From positions 10,802,431-10,866,430 of the forward strand of contig OZ020264.1 of assembly GCA_963971285.1 (NCBI GenBank): a stretch of 64,000 nucleotides of DNA. The letters run 5' to 3'. Positions 1-11,901 of this stretch are shown here, piece after piece (within the stretch, counting starts at the first letter, position 1; each line of letters opens with the position of its first letter). The stretch is from Astropecten irregularis. Lineage: Eukaryota; Echinodermata; Asteroidea; Paxillosida; Astropectinidae. The notes under the pieces are model-generated. The model was not told the DNA's origin, did no database searches, and saw only the letters and a program-made list of their open reading frames with translations. A program made the translations under genes and the position numbers.

Positions 1-1229
1 GCCGCTTTGCAGAGAGATGTGTTTTTTTGTAAATGGCTTCTTTGACTGGAGTGATCCATACCTTGTTTTAGGGGTGGTCAGCTGAGAATGAGTATATCTC
101 AAAAATTCAATTGAATTCAATTGAATTTCGTTTCATAAAATGAAACGAAAATGAAAGGTGACATGTTCATCATTTTTCTGTGCAACTTGAACAGCTGTGA
201 GAGTTCTGTATATTTTTAAATGATTTTTGAAGTTTGAGGATTTATCACTGTTGGCTATGGGAGTTTATTTACTTGGGTGCAACAATAGTATATTCTGGGT
301 GTTATACGCCTTTTTCACGGCGCATCCATTTTTGTCGCCTTCCTTGTATACCCGTTTGAAAAGATAACACAAATTCCCAACAAAAAAACGGGTATCAGAC
401 TTTCGAATCCAAGCCTCGGTCTCATTACACTGCTTTGAATGGGGATAACTGCACCGTGAATAAGGTCTATAGATTTAACAACATCACTCGGAACAGTCAA
501 TATTATTTGGTGTTCTGACATCCCATTTTCCGCAATCGCCTTGTAAACATTAACGTAACTTTAGTGCAGTTGGTGAATACGGTCCGGAGTAACTACATGT
601 AGTCATTTACCAGTAATTCTGGAAAGGGTGGCGGACTGAGGTGGGTTAACTACATTGTATACGTGCTGTATGCTATACAGTAAAATATATATATACATCT
701 GGGTACTGCGCAGCTCGGTATAGTACATTGGTTGGTTATTACTATACCTCATAAATATTCATGATCTATAACCGAATCCCAATTGGTCAATTCACCATTA
801 CGTGCCAATGGATATATTTGCGGATCACCAGCGAGTAGGCCGGGCTTCGAAAGGAACTGTTACACATGTAACATCTCACTGCGCATGTAACTGTAGTGAT
901 TTCACCTGTGCTGCGGTTTCACAGCATGAGAGGTGGGGCTCATCACAAAATTAATTGGGATCAGCTAGTGTAGTTGATCATCAGCAATTTGAAGACACGG
1001 AAACATTTTGACATTGTATCGCATGGAACGCCTTAGAATGGTTTCAAGAGGGTTGGAAACGCTGAAAAACATACGAAACAGTTTTTGTCTGAGCCAAAAA
1101 GTGAATTATTTTTAAGACTTTATTTAAATGACCTGTGACGTCACAAATAACGTCATCCTTGACAGGTCTTCGGAGGCAACGTTTTCGGATCGGAAGCATT
1201 CGGATGTTTGGAAATGACACCCAAACAAA
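1..1229. other. Non-coding stretch with one dispersed repeat
   Basis: No convincing coding sequence is seen here. Bases about 300-520 resemble bases about 53570-53770 in intron 2 of the MIB-like gene: both contain a shared block around GAAAAGATAACACAAATTC and a shared AATCCAAGCCTCGGT block. This marks a dispersed or duplicated segment. The short open frames in it are not conserved between the two copies. Confidence 0.5.
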
Positions 1230-2400
1230 GTTCAAAATTCAAGAAGATCAATGCATGCACATGACATAGGTACTATTACAGTATTACTATTACTTTAGGT
1301 AAGTGAAAATGTGATATCAAATTGATTCTAAATTTGACCGACTTGGAGTAACTGTTTCAGAGATTTCACAATCGATTCATTATTCGCTACGCAAAAGTGT
1401 AAATGTCGAAATCGTGGACTTGACCATGCGAAAGATTATTTAGTGAAAAGGAATGTGTTTTGAAACTCGTGACATTTATTGTCAATGTTCATGTACCTCA
1501 TTGACCCATGGTTAGGACAGTGCCATGATTCGGACACCTGGGGATTTCAAATTGCTTCTCATCAAGACAAGTTCATACTTGATAAACCTAAGCCGTCAGA
1601 CAGAAAGATGCACTATTAGACTAAACAACGGTTTCTGATAGGAAATTGGGGTGCAGCCTCAAGTTACAAAAAAGTGTGATCCTTTAGGCTTAAGACTGGA
1701 AGAGCCCTGTTAAAAATTAGGGTTGTCAGAAAATGCATTACATTAAAAACACTGAAAATTTATGAAATTTAACAGGATTTCTTTGATATGAAACTGGTAT
1801 ATTCTGTTCATCAATATACCATCAAGGTCAAAATTATGGAGAGCTGCGTTGCCAATTTGAACTTGCATACATTTCCTTGTTCATCAGAAGCCAAGGTATG
1901 TGCCATGATTTCGGACAATCGATTGATTTATGCTACCCAGGCCCCCAGAATCGCTTAAAATATGCGAAAATAACTTTTTGGCTTGTGTATGTTCCATTTT
2001 TAAAGTAGATTGGCGAAATTCCGGCATTTCCTGATTTTACACTCCACTCCATTGACTGCCGTTCATTTCGTCAATGGCTGCAGTCTAATTTCTACGCCAT
2101 TGACTTTGTACACACAATTAGTCTAGTCGTGCGCACGGGAGCGCACGGACGGAATGGACTCCAATTTCACGATATGGCCGAAAATTAAGGTTATTTTCAA
2201 GTCAATTTCATTTCAAGGACACAAAAAACTTGGATATAATAACTACACTTTGTTGTTCATTGTTAAGAGAAAATAAGTTGAGAGAAACAATCATTAGAAG
2301 AAGGTGTCCGAATCAAGGCACATTTACCCTACGTGTTCATCTCGTACCAAATTCAGCAGTGTCATGCTTAGAGAAAGAGATAGAGAAGGCCATTTGTCCT
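1230..2400 (+). repeat. 5' region of an ISL2EU-like transposon, second copy at 26.8-28.1 kb
   Basis: Bases about 1230-2085 recur as the reverse complement at about 26815-27640, and bases about 2185-2400 recur in direct orientation at about 27900-28140. Both copies contain several instances of a short motif read as GTGTCCGAATCATGG-like sequence and run into the beginning of a THAP-like coding exon. I interpret the segment as the 5' flank of the transposase gene that follows. One half being inverted relative to the other means that one of the two copies has been rearranged. Confidence 0.6.
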
Positions 2401-2556
2401 TCTTCAGAATCCCCAAAGTTCGTGTGAAAGACGGCAAAGAAAAGCAAGAACTGAAGCAGAGACAACAGCGCAAGTGGTTGGCACACATCAACAGGGCAGA
2501 TATCTCGGTAGAAAAGATTGGAAATTATCGAGTATGTTCTGAACATTTCATCACAG
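2304..2556 (+). CDS. THAP-domain exon 1 of an ISL2EU-type transposase
   Basis: The open frame contains a THAP signature: Cys near the start, an SFFRIPKV block, a basic stretch RQQRKWLAHI, and YRVCSEHF near the end, which supplies the last Cys and His of the C2CH zinc site. The exon ends at a good donor (CAG/GTATGT) in phase 1. The next segment of the same gene begins at 11902 after a polypyrimidine tract and AG, and its first two bases complete a Gly codon, giving the SGKPA-like junction typical of THAP transposases. The N-terminal Cys pair is not clear and the true start codon is uncertain. The intron to exon 2 has been lengthened by the rolling-circle elements at 2598-11278. THAP domains bind the ends of their own transposon, so this exon is probably the DNA-binding part. 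Confidence 0.62.
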
Positions 2557-2670
2557 GTATGTATGCTTTGTTGACCTTATTTTGAATATGACTTGTTAGC
2601 TGTTTCGCATGCAGCGAGACAGCTTTTTTTTTTTTTTTTTTTTTTTTTCTTTTTACCCTTTTTTTTTTTT

Positions 2671-5495
2671 GGCTTTTTCGCGCAAGCGAAAAGCCTTTAT
2701 TTCTGTTCTGTTTTTTTTTCTTTTTTCTTCCTCTTCTTCCTCTTCCTCTTCTTGTCGCCAAAATTCCCATAGACAAGGCACAGGGGCATTCTAGACCCCA
2801 CTTTGGTCATTTTTAGACAGCCGATTTTAACCAAACTTGGTCTGAAGGAAGTCCATATAGAGTAGTTGTCTCCCGAAACTTTTCGACATCATGACGTCAT
2901 GACTTGATTTTATATGAATTTTTAAATATTTCTCACACCCCGTTGTCTTTGTACACAGATAACGTGACAATATGGTCATGTACAAAACATATGATGCTCG
3001 AATGACTCAACTCTCCCCATACATGTACACTGCACTGTACGTACGTATTTCACTGCACTGTGTGTGTGTATGCCATTCATAATAATGTCCGCGGATTGCG
3101 TGACTCGATCAAAACTTCGTTTACAGTCTTGCCATAGACATTTTCATGTAAGACTTTTATATATCGTTAAATACCAGCACTAAATATCGAAATGTTATCG
3201 ATGTAGGTTGCGGAGTATTGTACATCATTTTATGGGTCGCGTTAATATTAGCTATACATGTACAACTTAAAGAGTTGTATGGAAAAGTGCAATGATCCAT
3301 AATTTGTTTTTTTTGTACGTGGCAATAGGATCAGTTTTACATACGAACAAATTACGTGACATATTGTCATGTCCTTTCCCCTAGACTTAAGTGTCATCAG
3401 AGTGATTTCATGTTCTCGATATAATTTTGTATAAATATTCTATTCCGTAGGCCTATTTCAATGCAAAATACAGTCGGTTGGACGACCATTAGTACACAGT
3501 GGTCCGTTTTACACGGCCGTTTCATAGTGGCAACCACCGTGTACCGGCGGACCACGGTCGGTGCATGGGCGGCGTGCCGATGCCGCTTTGCCGATGCTGA
3601 ACCGCCGGCGGCCCGACTTTGACTTGCGCACTGGGCCGGGACGTGATATCCGAATGACCGTTGACTCAAAACTATATTTTCCCTCATAGACAATGCACGT
3701 ACGTCTTTTTTTATATCATTTTCAAATTTTTTTTTATAACACATAGAAGGAATTCGGCCGATCGCCTCGAAAATTGGTAGGTTTGGGAAATAGAGGTTGG
3801 CGATTGTAATATGAATTCATGACAACTTCATCACTTAATTTTTTATAAATTTTTCAATCTTTCTCACGCTACCCGATTGACATGAAAATAATGATCATAG
3901 TAAAACATACGATGTGATGCTCGATTGACTCAATTTCCCAAAACATGTGTAAAACATTGTTTACAGTATGTAAAACTTACATGTTTATTGTCTAATCCGT
4001 ATGTCTGTTGAATTTTCAGAATTATTTACAAAATGTTTGCAAGTTGACGTAATGTTTGCGAGTTGACGTAATGTTTGCAAGTTGACGTAATGTTTGCGAG
4101 TTGACGTAATGTTTGCGAGTTGACGTAATGTTTGCGAGTTGACGCAATGTTTGCAAGTTGACGTAATGTTTGCAAGTTGACGTAATGTTTGCGAGTTGCC
4201 GCAATGTTTGCGAGTTGACGCAATGTTTGCGAGTTGATGTAATGTTTGCGAGTTGACGTAATGTTTGCGAGTTGACGTAATGTTTGCGAGTTGACGTAAT
4301 GTTTGCGAGTTGACGTAATGTTTGCGAGTTGACACAATGTTTGCGAGTTGACGTAATGATTTTGAGGGCATGAGCGATGGAACAATTTTCGAGGGGCCAT
4401 GGGCTCAAAACTATATTTTCCCTCATAGACAATTCACGTACGTCTTTTTTTATATCATTTTCAAACAAAATCTTACTAGACCAGAATAGTCCATCGGTGT
4501 ACATGTAAGTATTGTATGTCAAAGTATGTAGGCCTACGGTCCACGGCATGCTCCTGTCAAGTTCATGCCGTACAACAACTTGTTGGTTTTTTTCCTCACG
4601 CTACCCGATTGACATGAAAATAATGGTCATAGTAAAATGGTACGATGTTACTCAATTCCCCCAAACGTGTGTAAAACATTGTATACAGTATGTAAAACTT
4701 ACATGTTTATTGCCATAGACAATGCATGTAATTTTTTTTTGTATATTATTTACAAACCATAAAATCTTAACCGAAATGCTGTCGACGTAGGTTGCGGAGT
4801 ATTGTATGTCATTTCATGGGTGCTCTTAAGCTTATATATAAAAACATCTTAATAGATGAGTTGTGTAAGAATTAAAAAACTGCAATGATCCATGGATTCG
4901 TACACGGTTTTTGTTTGTGAACAGAGTTTTGTATGATATGGTGATGGTCATTTATAAAACATACGATGTGTTAATTATTGAATCAATTCCCATATACACA
5001 ACATGTACGTCTTTTCCCTGTGTAAAACATGTGATGACATGTAATGTCCGATTGATTCAAAATACAAAACTTTGTACATGCATACATGTACATGTACATG
5101 TTGCCATACACGCGTAAATCTTTCATTTAAAAACGTGTAACGATCGATGTATGGCTGTGGGAATATAGTTGTATGGAGAAATTGCAATGATCCACAGACT
5201 TCGTATATGTGTTTTTGTTTGTGAACAGAGTTTTGTACTTGAAAATATGGTCATCTATGAAATATACGATGTGTAGTTGAATTAATTCAAAAATGCAAAA
5301 ATTGTGCGTTCGATCACGTGACAGGGCCTTAAAAGGGCAAACTTTATGCCAATTAAGTTTGAACAAACCCCAGAAGAAGCAACCCAAAGAGGTAAGAACG
5401 AGAATTAAAAACCTGTAGCATCTTATTGATAAAGCATGATTATTATCATATGCGGAAAAGCCTTATGTGCTGTTTCCAACAGCCATAAACTCTAG
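2671..5495 (+). mobile_element. HINE copy 1a
   Basis: The 5' end is a hairpin built on GGCTTTTTCGC and the 3' end is GCGGAAAAGCC followed by a stem-loop (GCTGTTTCCAACAGC) and CTAG at 5492-5495. The interior holds a T-rich and CTTCTT-rich tract, a GTACAT-rich region, and the 19-bp minisatellite at 4031-4358. Pairing of these two particular ends is an inference from the matching inverted repeats. Confidence 0.55.
4031..4358 (+). repeat. 19-bp tandem minisatellite, about 17 copies
   Basis: The unit is AATGTTTGCGAGTTGACGT with a few A/G and C/T variants. Because 19 is not a multiple of three, the array is open in all three frames on the minus strand and produces several false repetitive open frames. 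Confidence 0.9.
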
Positions 5496-5497
5496 TT

Positions 5498-6692
5498 GGC
5501 TTTTCCGATTTGAATCGGAAAAGGTATTGCTTTTGTTCTGTTTTTTTTTTTTTTTTCTTCTTCTTCTTCTTCTCCTCAATTCGTATAGACTTTGTACACA
5601 AATTTTGTCTGCGGCACTTTGGTCATTTTTTAACAGCCGATTTTAACCAAACTTGGTCTGAAGGAAGCCCATATAGGGTAGTTGTCTCCCGAAACTTTTC
5701 GTCATCATGACGTCATCAGGTGTCATGTGACAAGCGATTTGAATTTAATAATCAAAATCTTTAATAATCAACAAAAAATCAACGGTTTGAGATATTAAGT
5801 TGATTCTTTCACCAAAAGTGATTGTTAGGCAGGGTCTTTCTTTGTGACACGTTACTTGACCTCTGTGACCTCTACTTCCGGCCAAACAGGAAGTAGCTCC
5901 TCATTTAAAAGTGGTAAGAGCTATGATCATGATTCTTTCACCAAATGTCAATGTTGGGCAAGGTCTTTCATTGTGAAACAGTGCTTGACCTCTGTGACCT
6001 CTACTTCCGGTCAAACAGGAAGTAGCTCCTCATTTAAAAATGGTAAGAGCTATGATCATGATTCTTTCACCAATATACAATGTTAGGCAAGGTCTTTTAT
6101 TTGTGACACATTGCTTGACCTCTGTGACCTCTACTTCCGGTCAAACAGGAAGTAGCTCCTCGTTTTAAAGTGGTAAGAGCTGTGATCATGAATCTTTCAC
6201 CAATAGACAATGTTAGGCAAGGTCTTTTATTTGTGATACATTGCTTGACCTCTGTGACCTCTACTTCCGGTCAAACAGGAAGTAGCTCCTCATTTAAAAG
6301 TGTTAAGAGCTATGATCATGATTCTTTCACAAATAGACAATGTTAGGGAAGGTCTTTCATTTGTGAAACATTACTTGACCTCTGTGACCTCTACTTCCGG
6401 TCAAACATGAAGTAGCTTCTCATTTAAAAGTGGTAAGGGCTTTGATCATGATTCTTTCACCAAAAGTCAATGTTAGACAATTTTTTTTGTGACACAATTC
6501 TAAATGACAAGCAATGTGTTCCATAAACCCTGCAACTAAATGTGTTAAACTTTAGTTTTCTACATTGAAATAATTGATACTTTTAAACCACATGTCTTAA
6601 ACTGACAAAATAAGTTATACAATTTGAGAAATATTCTATATCATCATATGCGGAAAAGCCATGTGTTCTGTTTTCACAGACACAATTTCTAG
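5498..6692 (+). mobile_element. HINE copy 1b with roughly 130-bp internal tandem array
   Basis: The 5' hairpin is GGCTTTTCCGAT/ATCGGAAAAGG, followed by TATTGCTTTTGTTCTG and a CTT microsatellite. The 3' end is GCGGAAAAGCC, stem-loop, CTAG (6689-6692). It starts two T residues after the CTAG of the upstream element. Internal features are a CRE-bearing block (ATGACGTCATCAGG near 5706) and five copies of the roughly 130-bp unit at about 5830-6480. Confidence 0.75.
5830..6480 (+). repeat. Roughly 130-bp tandem array with DR3 and ETS-like motifs, 5 units
   Basis: Units begin near 5856, 5985, 6115, 6245 and 6374 and are about 130 bp apart. Each contains TGACCTCTGTGACCT, a direct repeat of the nuclear-receptor half-site with a 3-bp spacer. 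This is followed by an inverted repeat with arms CTACTTCC and GGAAGTAG (one arm changed in the last unit), then a TGATCATGATTCTTTCACC stretch. The same array recurs in other HINE copies. Confidence 0.9.
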
Positions 6693-8253
6693 TTTTTCTT
6701 CTTCTTCTTCTCCTCAATTTGTATTGACTTTGTACACAAATTTTGTCCGCGGCACTTTGGTCATTTTTAAACCGCCGATTTTAACCGAACTTGGTCTGAT
6801 GGAAGTCCATATAGGGTAGTTGTCTCCCGAAACTTTTAGTCATCATGACGTCATCAGGTGTCACGTGACAGTGTCTTAAATGGGCAAACTTCAGACATCA
6901 ATTATGAACGAACCCTAAGTCCGATTGAGTTGAAACTTAGTATGTATCTAAGTCGGGAAGTGTTCGATCGAAAAATTGCAATGACGTCATCATGACGTCA
7001 TTCCCTGATTTTTTATGATTTATTAAAATTTTGGGTCATTAAAGTTCTTTTAACGATATCTAGTAAACGAAACAAGATATCTTTGAATTTCTTTTTGATA
7101 ATTCTTCAGCATGCACCATAAATGAACACTGCATAGACAAAAAATCGGTGACGTCATCATGACGTCATAAAAAATGCGATTTTTATAACGCATAGCAGGA
7201 ATGGCCAATTACCTTGAAAATTGGTAGGTTGGCAAAATGGAGGTTCGGGATCGTAATTATGAAGTTACGTCAAGACAGAGTCATTTGTTTATTTTTTATG
7301 ATTTTTTAAAATATTTTTCACGCTAGCCCATTGACTTGTACGTGAAAATATATTGGTCATTAAATGCAAGGCGCGGGCATTTGGTTGATTGCCTGTGTTA
7401 TAAATGCCGTATTTCTTTTCATTTCCTTATCATAGTTGCCAGCGTAAATACTGTTTTGACAAGACATCTACGCATGCGTAACAATCTACCTTTCAAGTAA
7501 TGCATGAATCGAGCACACGGTTTTGAATGGCGCCCTCTTTGGATTAAAACAAGGAACTCCGGTGGTGTCAGTATGTTATTTGAAAATCAACAAAAAATCA
7601 ACGGTTTGAGATATTAAGTTGCTTCTTCACCAAACGTGATTGTTAGGCAGGGTCTTTCTTTGTGACACATTGCTTGACCTCTGTGACCTCTACTTCCGGT
7701 CAAACAGGAAGTAGCTCCTCATTTAAAAGTGGTAAGAGCTATGATCATGAATCTTTCACCAATAGACAATGTTAGGCAAGGTCTTTCATTTGTGACACAT
7801 TTCTTGACCTCTGTGACCTCTACTTCCGGTCAAACAGGAAGTAGCTCATCATTTAAAAGTGGTAAGAGCTGTGATCATGATTCTTTCACCAAAAGTCAAT
7901 GTTAGGCAAGGTCTTTCTTTATGAAACATTGCTTGACCTCTGTGACCTCTACTTTCGGTCAAACATGAAGTAGCTTTTCATTTAAAAGTGGTAAGGGCTT
8001 TGATCATGATTCTTTCACCAAAAGTCAATGTTAGGCAATTTTTTGTTTTGTGACACAATTCTAAATGACAAGCAATGTGTTCCATAAACCCAGCAACTAT
8101 TGTGTTAAACTTTAGTTTTCTACATTGAAATAATTGATACTTTTAAACCACATGTCTTAAACTGACAAAATAAGTTATACAATTTGAGAAATATTCTATA
8201 CCATATTATGCGGAAAAGCCATGTGTTCTGTTTTCAACAGACACAACCTCTAG
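6693..8253 (+). mobile_element. HINE copy 1c, 5' hairpin missing
   Basis: It begins at the CTTCTTCTT tract directly after CTAG/TTTTT, so the 5' hairpin is absent. It ends with GCGGAAAAGCC, the stem-loop TGTGTTCTGTTTTCAACAGACACA-type sequence and CTAG (8250-8253). Body order is a CRE block, a 'GAACCCTAAGTCCGATTGAG' segment, paired TGACGTCA sites, then a three-unit 130-bp array (about 7620-8040). The same order is found at 29.6-31.5 and 36.8-38.3 kb, which defines the family consensus. Confidence 0.72.
7620..8040 (+). repeat. Roughly 130-bp tandem array, 3 units
   Basis: Same unit as at 5830-6480, with DR3 motifs near 7675, 7805 and 7935. The last unit has a decayed CTTTCGG in place of CTTCCGG. 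Confidence 0.88.
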
Positions 8254-8255
8254 TT

Positions 8256-10117
8256 GACTTTTTCGCACTTTCGAGTGCGAAAAAGTTATTCTTTTTGTTC
8301 TGATTTTTTTTTTTCCTCTTCCTCTTCTTCTTCTTCTTCTCCAATGAGCCTATTCAATTTGTACACGTTTTTTCTAAGCACGACTTAAGTGCTTTTGCAA
8401 GTTCGGATCATCATCAAACTTATACCAATGAAGGACCCTAATGCAAGGATGATCCTAAAAGCAATGACGTCATGATGACGTCATCACGTGATTTTTTATA
8501 GATTTTTGAATATTTATTTTGTCCCATTCACTTTGTACACGATTTCAAAGAATAAATGTTAAATTTTTCCGTACGCATTTTGGTCATTAAACAATCTCTG
8601 ATTTTGACTAAACTTTGAGGAGTCATAGATCCTATGACAGAGTATCACCATGAAGAATGACGTCATCGTGACGTCATCAGGTGTCATATTACAAGCAATC
8701 AAAAATGGATAGGTTTCAATCTTCAAAAATCGATATCAATTCAACCGTACTTTCCCTTGCCTTACTATTTTTAAAAATGTGTCAAGTAACTCTAGATCTT
8801 AATTTTATCTCGTGTGCGTGAAGTCACGTGACCCTTACTTCCGGTCGAAAACGTCAAAACAGGAAATGTCTTATAATTTAAAATTGGAGAAAGATTTTAA
8901 CTTGGTTTCAACGATGTCAGTATCTGGCATTGATGAGGTGTTTACCAATTTGATTGATGACGTCATCAAACATTCGAGCGCCCTCTAGCGACAAGTTGAA
9001 AAAATTCAAAAATGCATTTTTAGTTGATATCTGTGGCGAAGTTTGAGATAATTGCTCCAAAATATATATTTAAGATGAGCTTCAACCAGAAAACAACGGT
9101 GCCAAGATTTAGATTGATGACGTCATCAGTCCGGAAGTTACAATGGAAAAACAATTTTTTTTCTTTAAAAAAGCTGAAAAATCAACCATAAGAAATACAA
9201 TCTTGATGTTCATATAAAAAGTAGGATAAAGGTAGTTCTGTGGTATATTTATGTTTCTATGTGATCAGTGAGCTTGGACATGCCCTGCGATAAGCTTGAA
9301 ATTGTATTTGGACACCCCGAATTAACTGTGTCTCGAACGCGGCGAATTAAACAACACAACACAACTCACGTGTACATGTGTACTTGTACAAACCACGTGC
9401 GTCAACCAACAATGTAGACATTTTTCGTGCAATGCACAACCCGTGCGTTGTCTCAAAGTTCGTTCACCCCATCCCTGTGTGTTCAGTATTAAACCCGAAC
9501 AGCCCATTCAGTTTGTATGCGTTTTCCCCTTACACAACTTTATTGCTCTTTCAAGTTTGGATCATCATCAAATTGTAATAATGAAAAACCTTTGTACAGG
9601 GGCGACCCAAGAACATGATGACGTCAACAAGTAATGTTTTTAACAGAATTTTGAATATTCAATCGTATCTGACTTTCTTGTTTTTAAAAATGTGTCAAGC
9701 AACAACATATTTGTCTCGTGTGCGTGAAGTTTCGTGACACTTACGTGATCAAAATCGGTCAAAACTGGAAGGGTCAAATTTAAAATTGGAGCAAGATACG
9801 AACTTGGTTTCAACGATGTCAGTCTCTGGCGGTAGGCCTAATGTGGTTATTAAAAATTTGACCTATGACCTCATCAAACTTTTGATTGAAATCTGTGGCA
9901 AAGTTTTAGGTATTACATTGCTTCACAATAATCGTTAAAGCGGACAATACATAGTGAAACGAAATAAAACATTGATGCTTAAAAATCACAATGGAAATTT
10001 AACATGCTGTTTTCAGGTTTTATACTTCATTGAAAGCGCGTTCTTTGAACAAAACAAATCGAATTGAGAAATGGCGAAAAAGTCATTTGCTCTGTCAGTT
10101 GACAGACAAACTTCTAG
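8256..10117 (+). mobile_element. HINE copy 1d, divergent subfamily
   Basis: The 5' hairpin is GACTTTTTCGCAC/GTGCGAAAAAGT and the matching inward 3' repeat is GCGAAAAAGTC near 10073, followed by a stem-loop (CTGTCAGTTGACAG) and CTAG (10114-10117). The interior has repeated TGACGTCA sites and no 130-bp array. Confidence 0.65.
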
Positions 10118-11278
10118 TTTTTTTTTTCTTTTTCCACTTTTTTCCCATAGACATAACACAGGGGTTTTCTAAGAGCCACTTCTACCATTATGCCAATTCC
10201 AATCAACTTCATACTTGGCACCTAGTTAGACCAACACCCCGAATAGTGTCCCGCGTATGTACGTCATCGTGACGTCATCACGTGCACAATTACGTCATCA
10301 TAAAAGTGCAAATTTTAGGGGTCTTTATCTCCGGAACGACAATTCCGATGCAGCTCAAACTTGGTATGTAAGTATATGGGGACGTGTTATAGACAAAAAT
10401 TGCAGTCACGTGTCGATGACGTCATCATGTGATTTTATACGAATTATTCAATTTTTGGACCTTTTCTTTATATCTCATGAACGACAAATCGTATTTTCGT
10501 AATTCTTTCGGCAATATGTTTGTTAGGCTATAGGCATATGCCACAAAATACCAAAAAGGTGTGACGTCATGATGACGTCATCAAAAAGCCGATTTTCTGA
10601 TTCACATATAAGGGAATATCCGATGGTGATGAAACATGGTGGGTAGGTAGGGAATGGTACTAGTATCCGAAATGTGTAGTGACGTCACGATGACGTCATC
10701 GGCTGATTTTTTATTGATTTTTGAATAATTAATGTTGCCATTTTTTTCACAGAAACACATATAAGCGAATATCCGATCGTGATGAAACTTGGTGGGTAGG
10801 TAGGAAATGCTATTACTATCCCAAATGTGAGGTAACGTCACGATTACGCTATCGACTGATGTTTTATTGATTTTTTTGAATAATTAATTTTGCCATTTAG
10901 AGTCAAACATAACACAAAACACGGTCTTTGGAACTTTTTGGACCGCTGATATGGCTATCTATAGTAGTGGGCCAATTGTGTACACGTGAACGGAGCACGA
11001 CATAGCTGTTTCCACCGACAATAAGCACAACCATACATACTACGCGCGCTGGTTTATAATAGACTCGGCCATTTCTGTGTTTCTCATGGGCATGTGTATG
11101 TACACGAATCTGTATACGAGTATTGATGGACGAGTGACGACGCTCCTGATAGTTGTTTACGACAATTAAACCACCGCTATTTCTCTGTACTGGGCCAATT
11201 GCGTTCATGTTTGTTTTTCATATTATTTATAAAACATACGCGAAACAGCTCAGTGTTTGTCAACAAACACAGGTCTAG
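10118..11278 (+). mobile_element. 3' portion of the outermost HINE of cluster 1
   Basis: This follows the CTAG of copy 1d and ends with the GCGAAACAGCT repeat that pairs with the 5' hairpin at 2598. It contains two related blocks (about 10600-10720 and 10735-10860), each with CATATAAG.GAATATCCGAT and GGTGGGTAGGTAGG, and TGACGTCA pairs. No gene is seen. Confidence 0.55.
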
Positions 11279-11746
11279 TTATATTTCTTATTTTAGTGAA
11301 ACTGCAGGTTAACCTTTTGGGCTACAAATTAATTATTGCATGTCTTAATTACGGTGAAAAGTGCGGATTGAAAATGAGGAGGGCCTAGGTCTACTTCAAA
11401 TTCATTTTGAATAGATCCTATACATGTACATATAGGCCATATCTATGTTTACTTTGGATCATGTTAACCCTCGTTAATATGCATTCACTAACTCTGGGAA
11501 ATAAAGGACTGTCTCAAATCTGTGATATTTTCAGGGAATTTTGAGAAATATTTCCTATTGCACGTTTTTAGGGGTGGGGTGGGAAGCTGGGTTATGAGTA
11601 TGAATGATGCAATAAAGGGTCCAGTGAACCTATGAAAAGCTCTAAATATATTTTTAATGAACCTTTTAAAACATACTTTCAAAGTCAAGTTCACAAAAAT
11701 AGTATGAGGCTCACTGTAAAACCCGAAGATAAGACAGAACTTGAAA

Positions 11747-11878
11747 AGGCCTAGAACAGGAGTACTAACGTTGTACATTTACTTATAGTCAAAAGTGCAC
11801 TTGTCAAATATCAGATTATTTGTTGGACAAGCCTTGGTTTCCTGTCAGTTGTTGCCTCCAAATTCTATTACTTGCTAT
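11747..11878 (+). repeat. Left arm of a roughly 120-130-bp inverted repeat in the transposase intron
   Basis: Starting AGGCCTAGAACAGGAGT and running to ATTACTTGCT, this segment matches the reverse complement of about 22550-22679 with few differences. The left arm lies 24 bp upstream of transposase exon 2, and the right arm lies 27 bp downstream (in gene direction) of the donor of nuclease exon 1. The two divergently entered introns of this transposon therefore carry mirror-image sequence. Confidence 0.8.
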
Positions 11879-11901
11879 TGTTATTTTCCCTTTTTTTTCA
11901 G

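Larger units (their letters stand above)
2598..11278 (+). mobile_element. Chain of Helentron-type (HINE) rolling-circle elements, cluster 1
   Basis: The chain starts directly after TT with a hairpin whose first arm is AGCTGTTTCGC (2598). It ends at 11278 with the complementary GCGAAACAGCT, then a small stem-loop (GTGTTTGT/ACAAACAC), then CTAG followed by TT. A terminal 5' inverted repeat, a matching repeat set inward from the 3' end, a 3' stem-loop and insertion between two T residues without target duplication are the known hallmarks of Helentron-associated elements. Four further elements lie head to tail inside (2671-5495, 5498-6692, 6693-8253, 8256-10117), each ending in stem-loop plus CTAG/TT. 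No Rep/helicase coding sequence is visible, so all are non-autonomous. The cluster sits in the intron of the transposase gene. Confidence 0.75.

Noticed and set aside
2609-2794. Phe/Ser-rich open frame
   Set aside because: It is a translation of the poly-T and CTTCTT tracts at the 5' end of a HINE element.
4031-4358. CRISPR-like array
   Set aside because: The 19-bp, 20-bp and 130-bp tandem arrays have no variable spacers between repeats, and the sequence is eukaryotic.
4022-4549. Long repetitive open frames in three frames on the minus strand
   Set aside because: They come from the 19-bp minisatellite, whose unit length is not a multiple of three.
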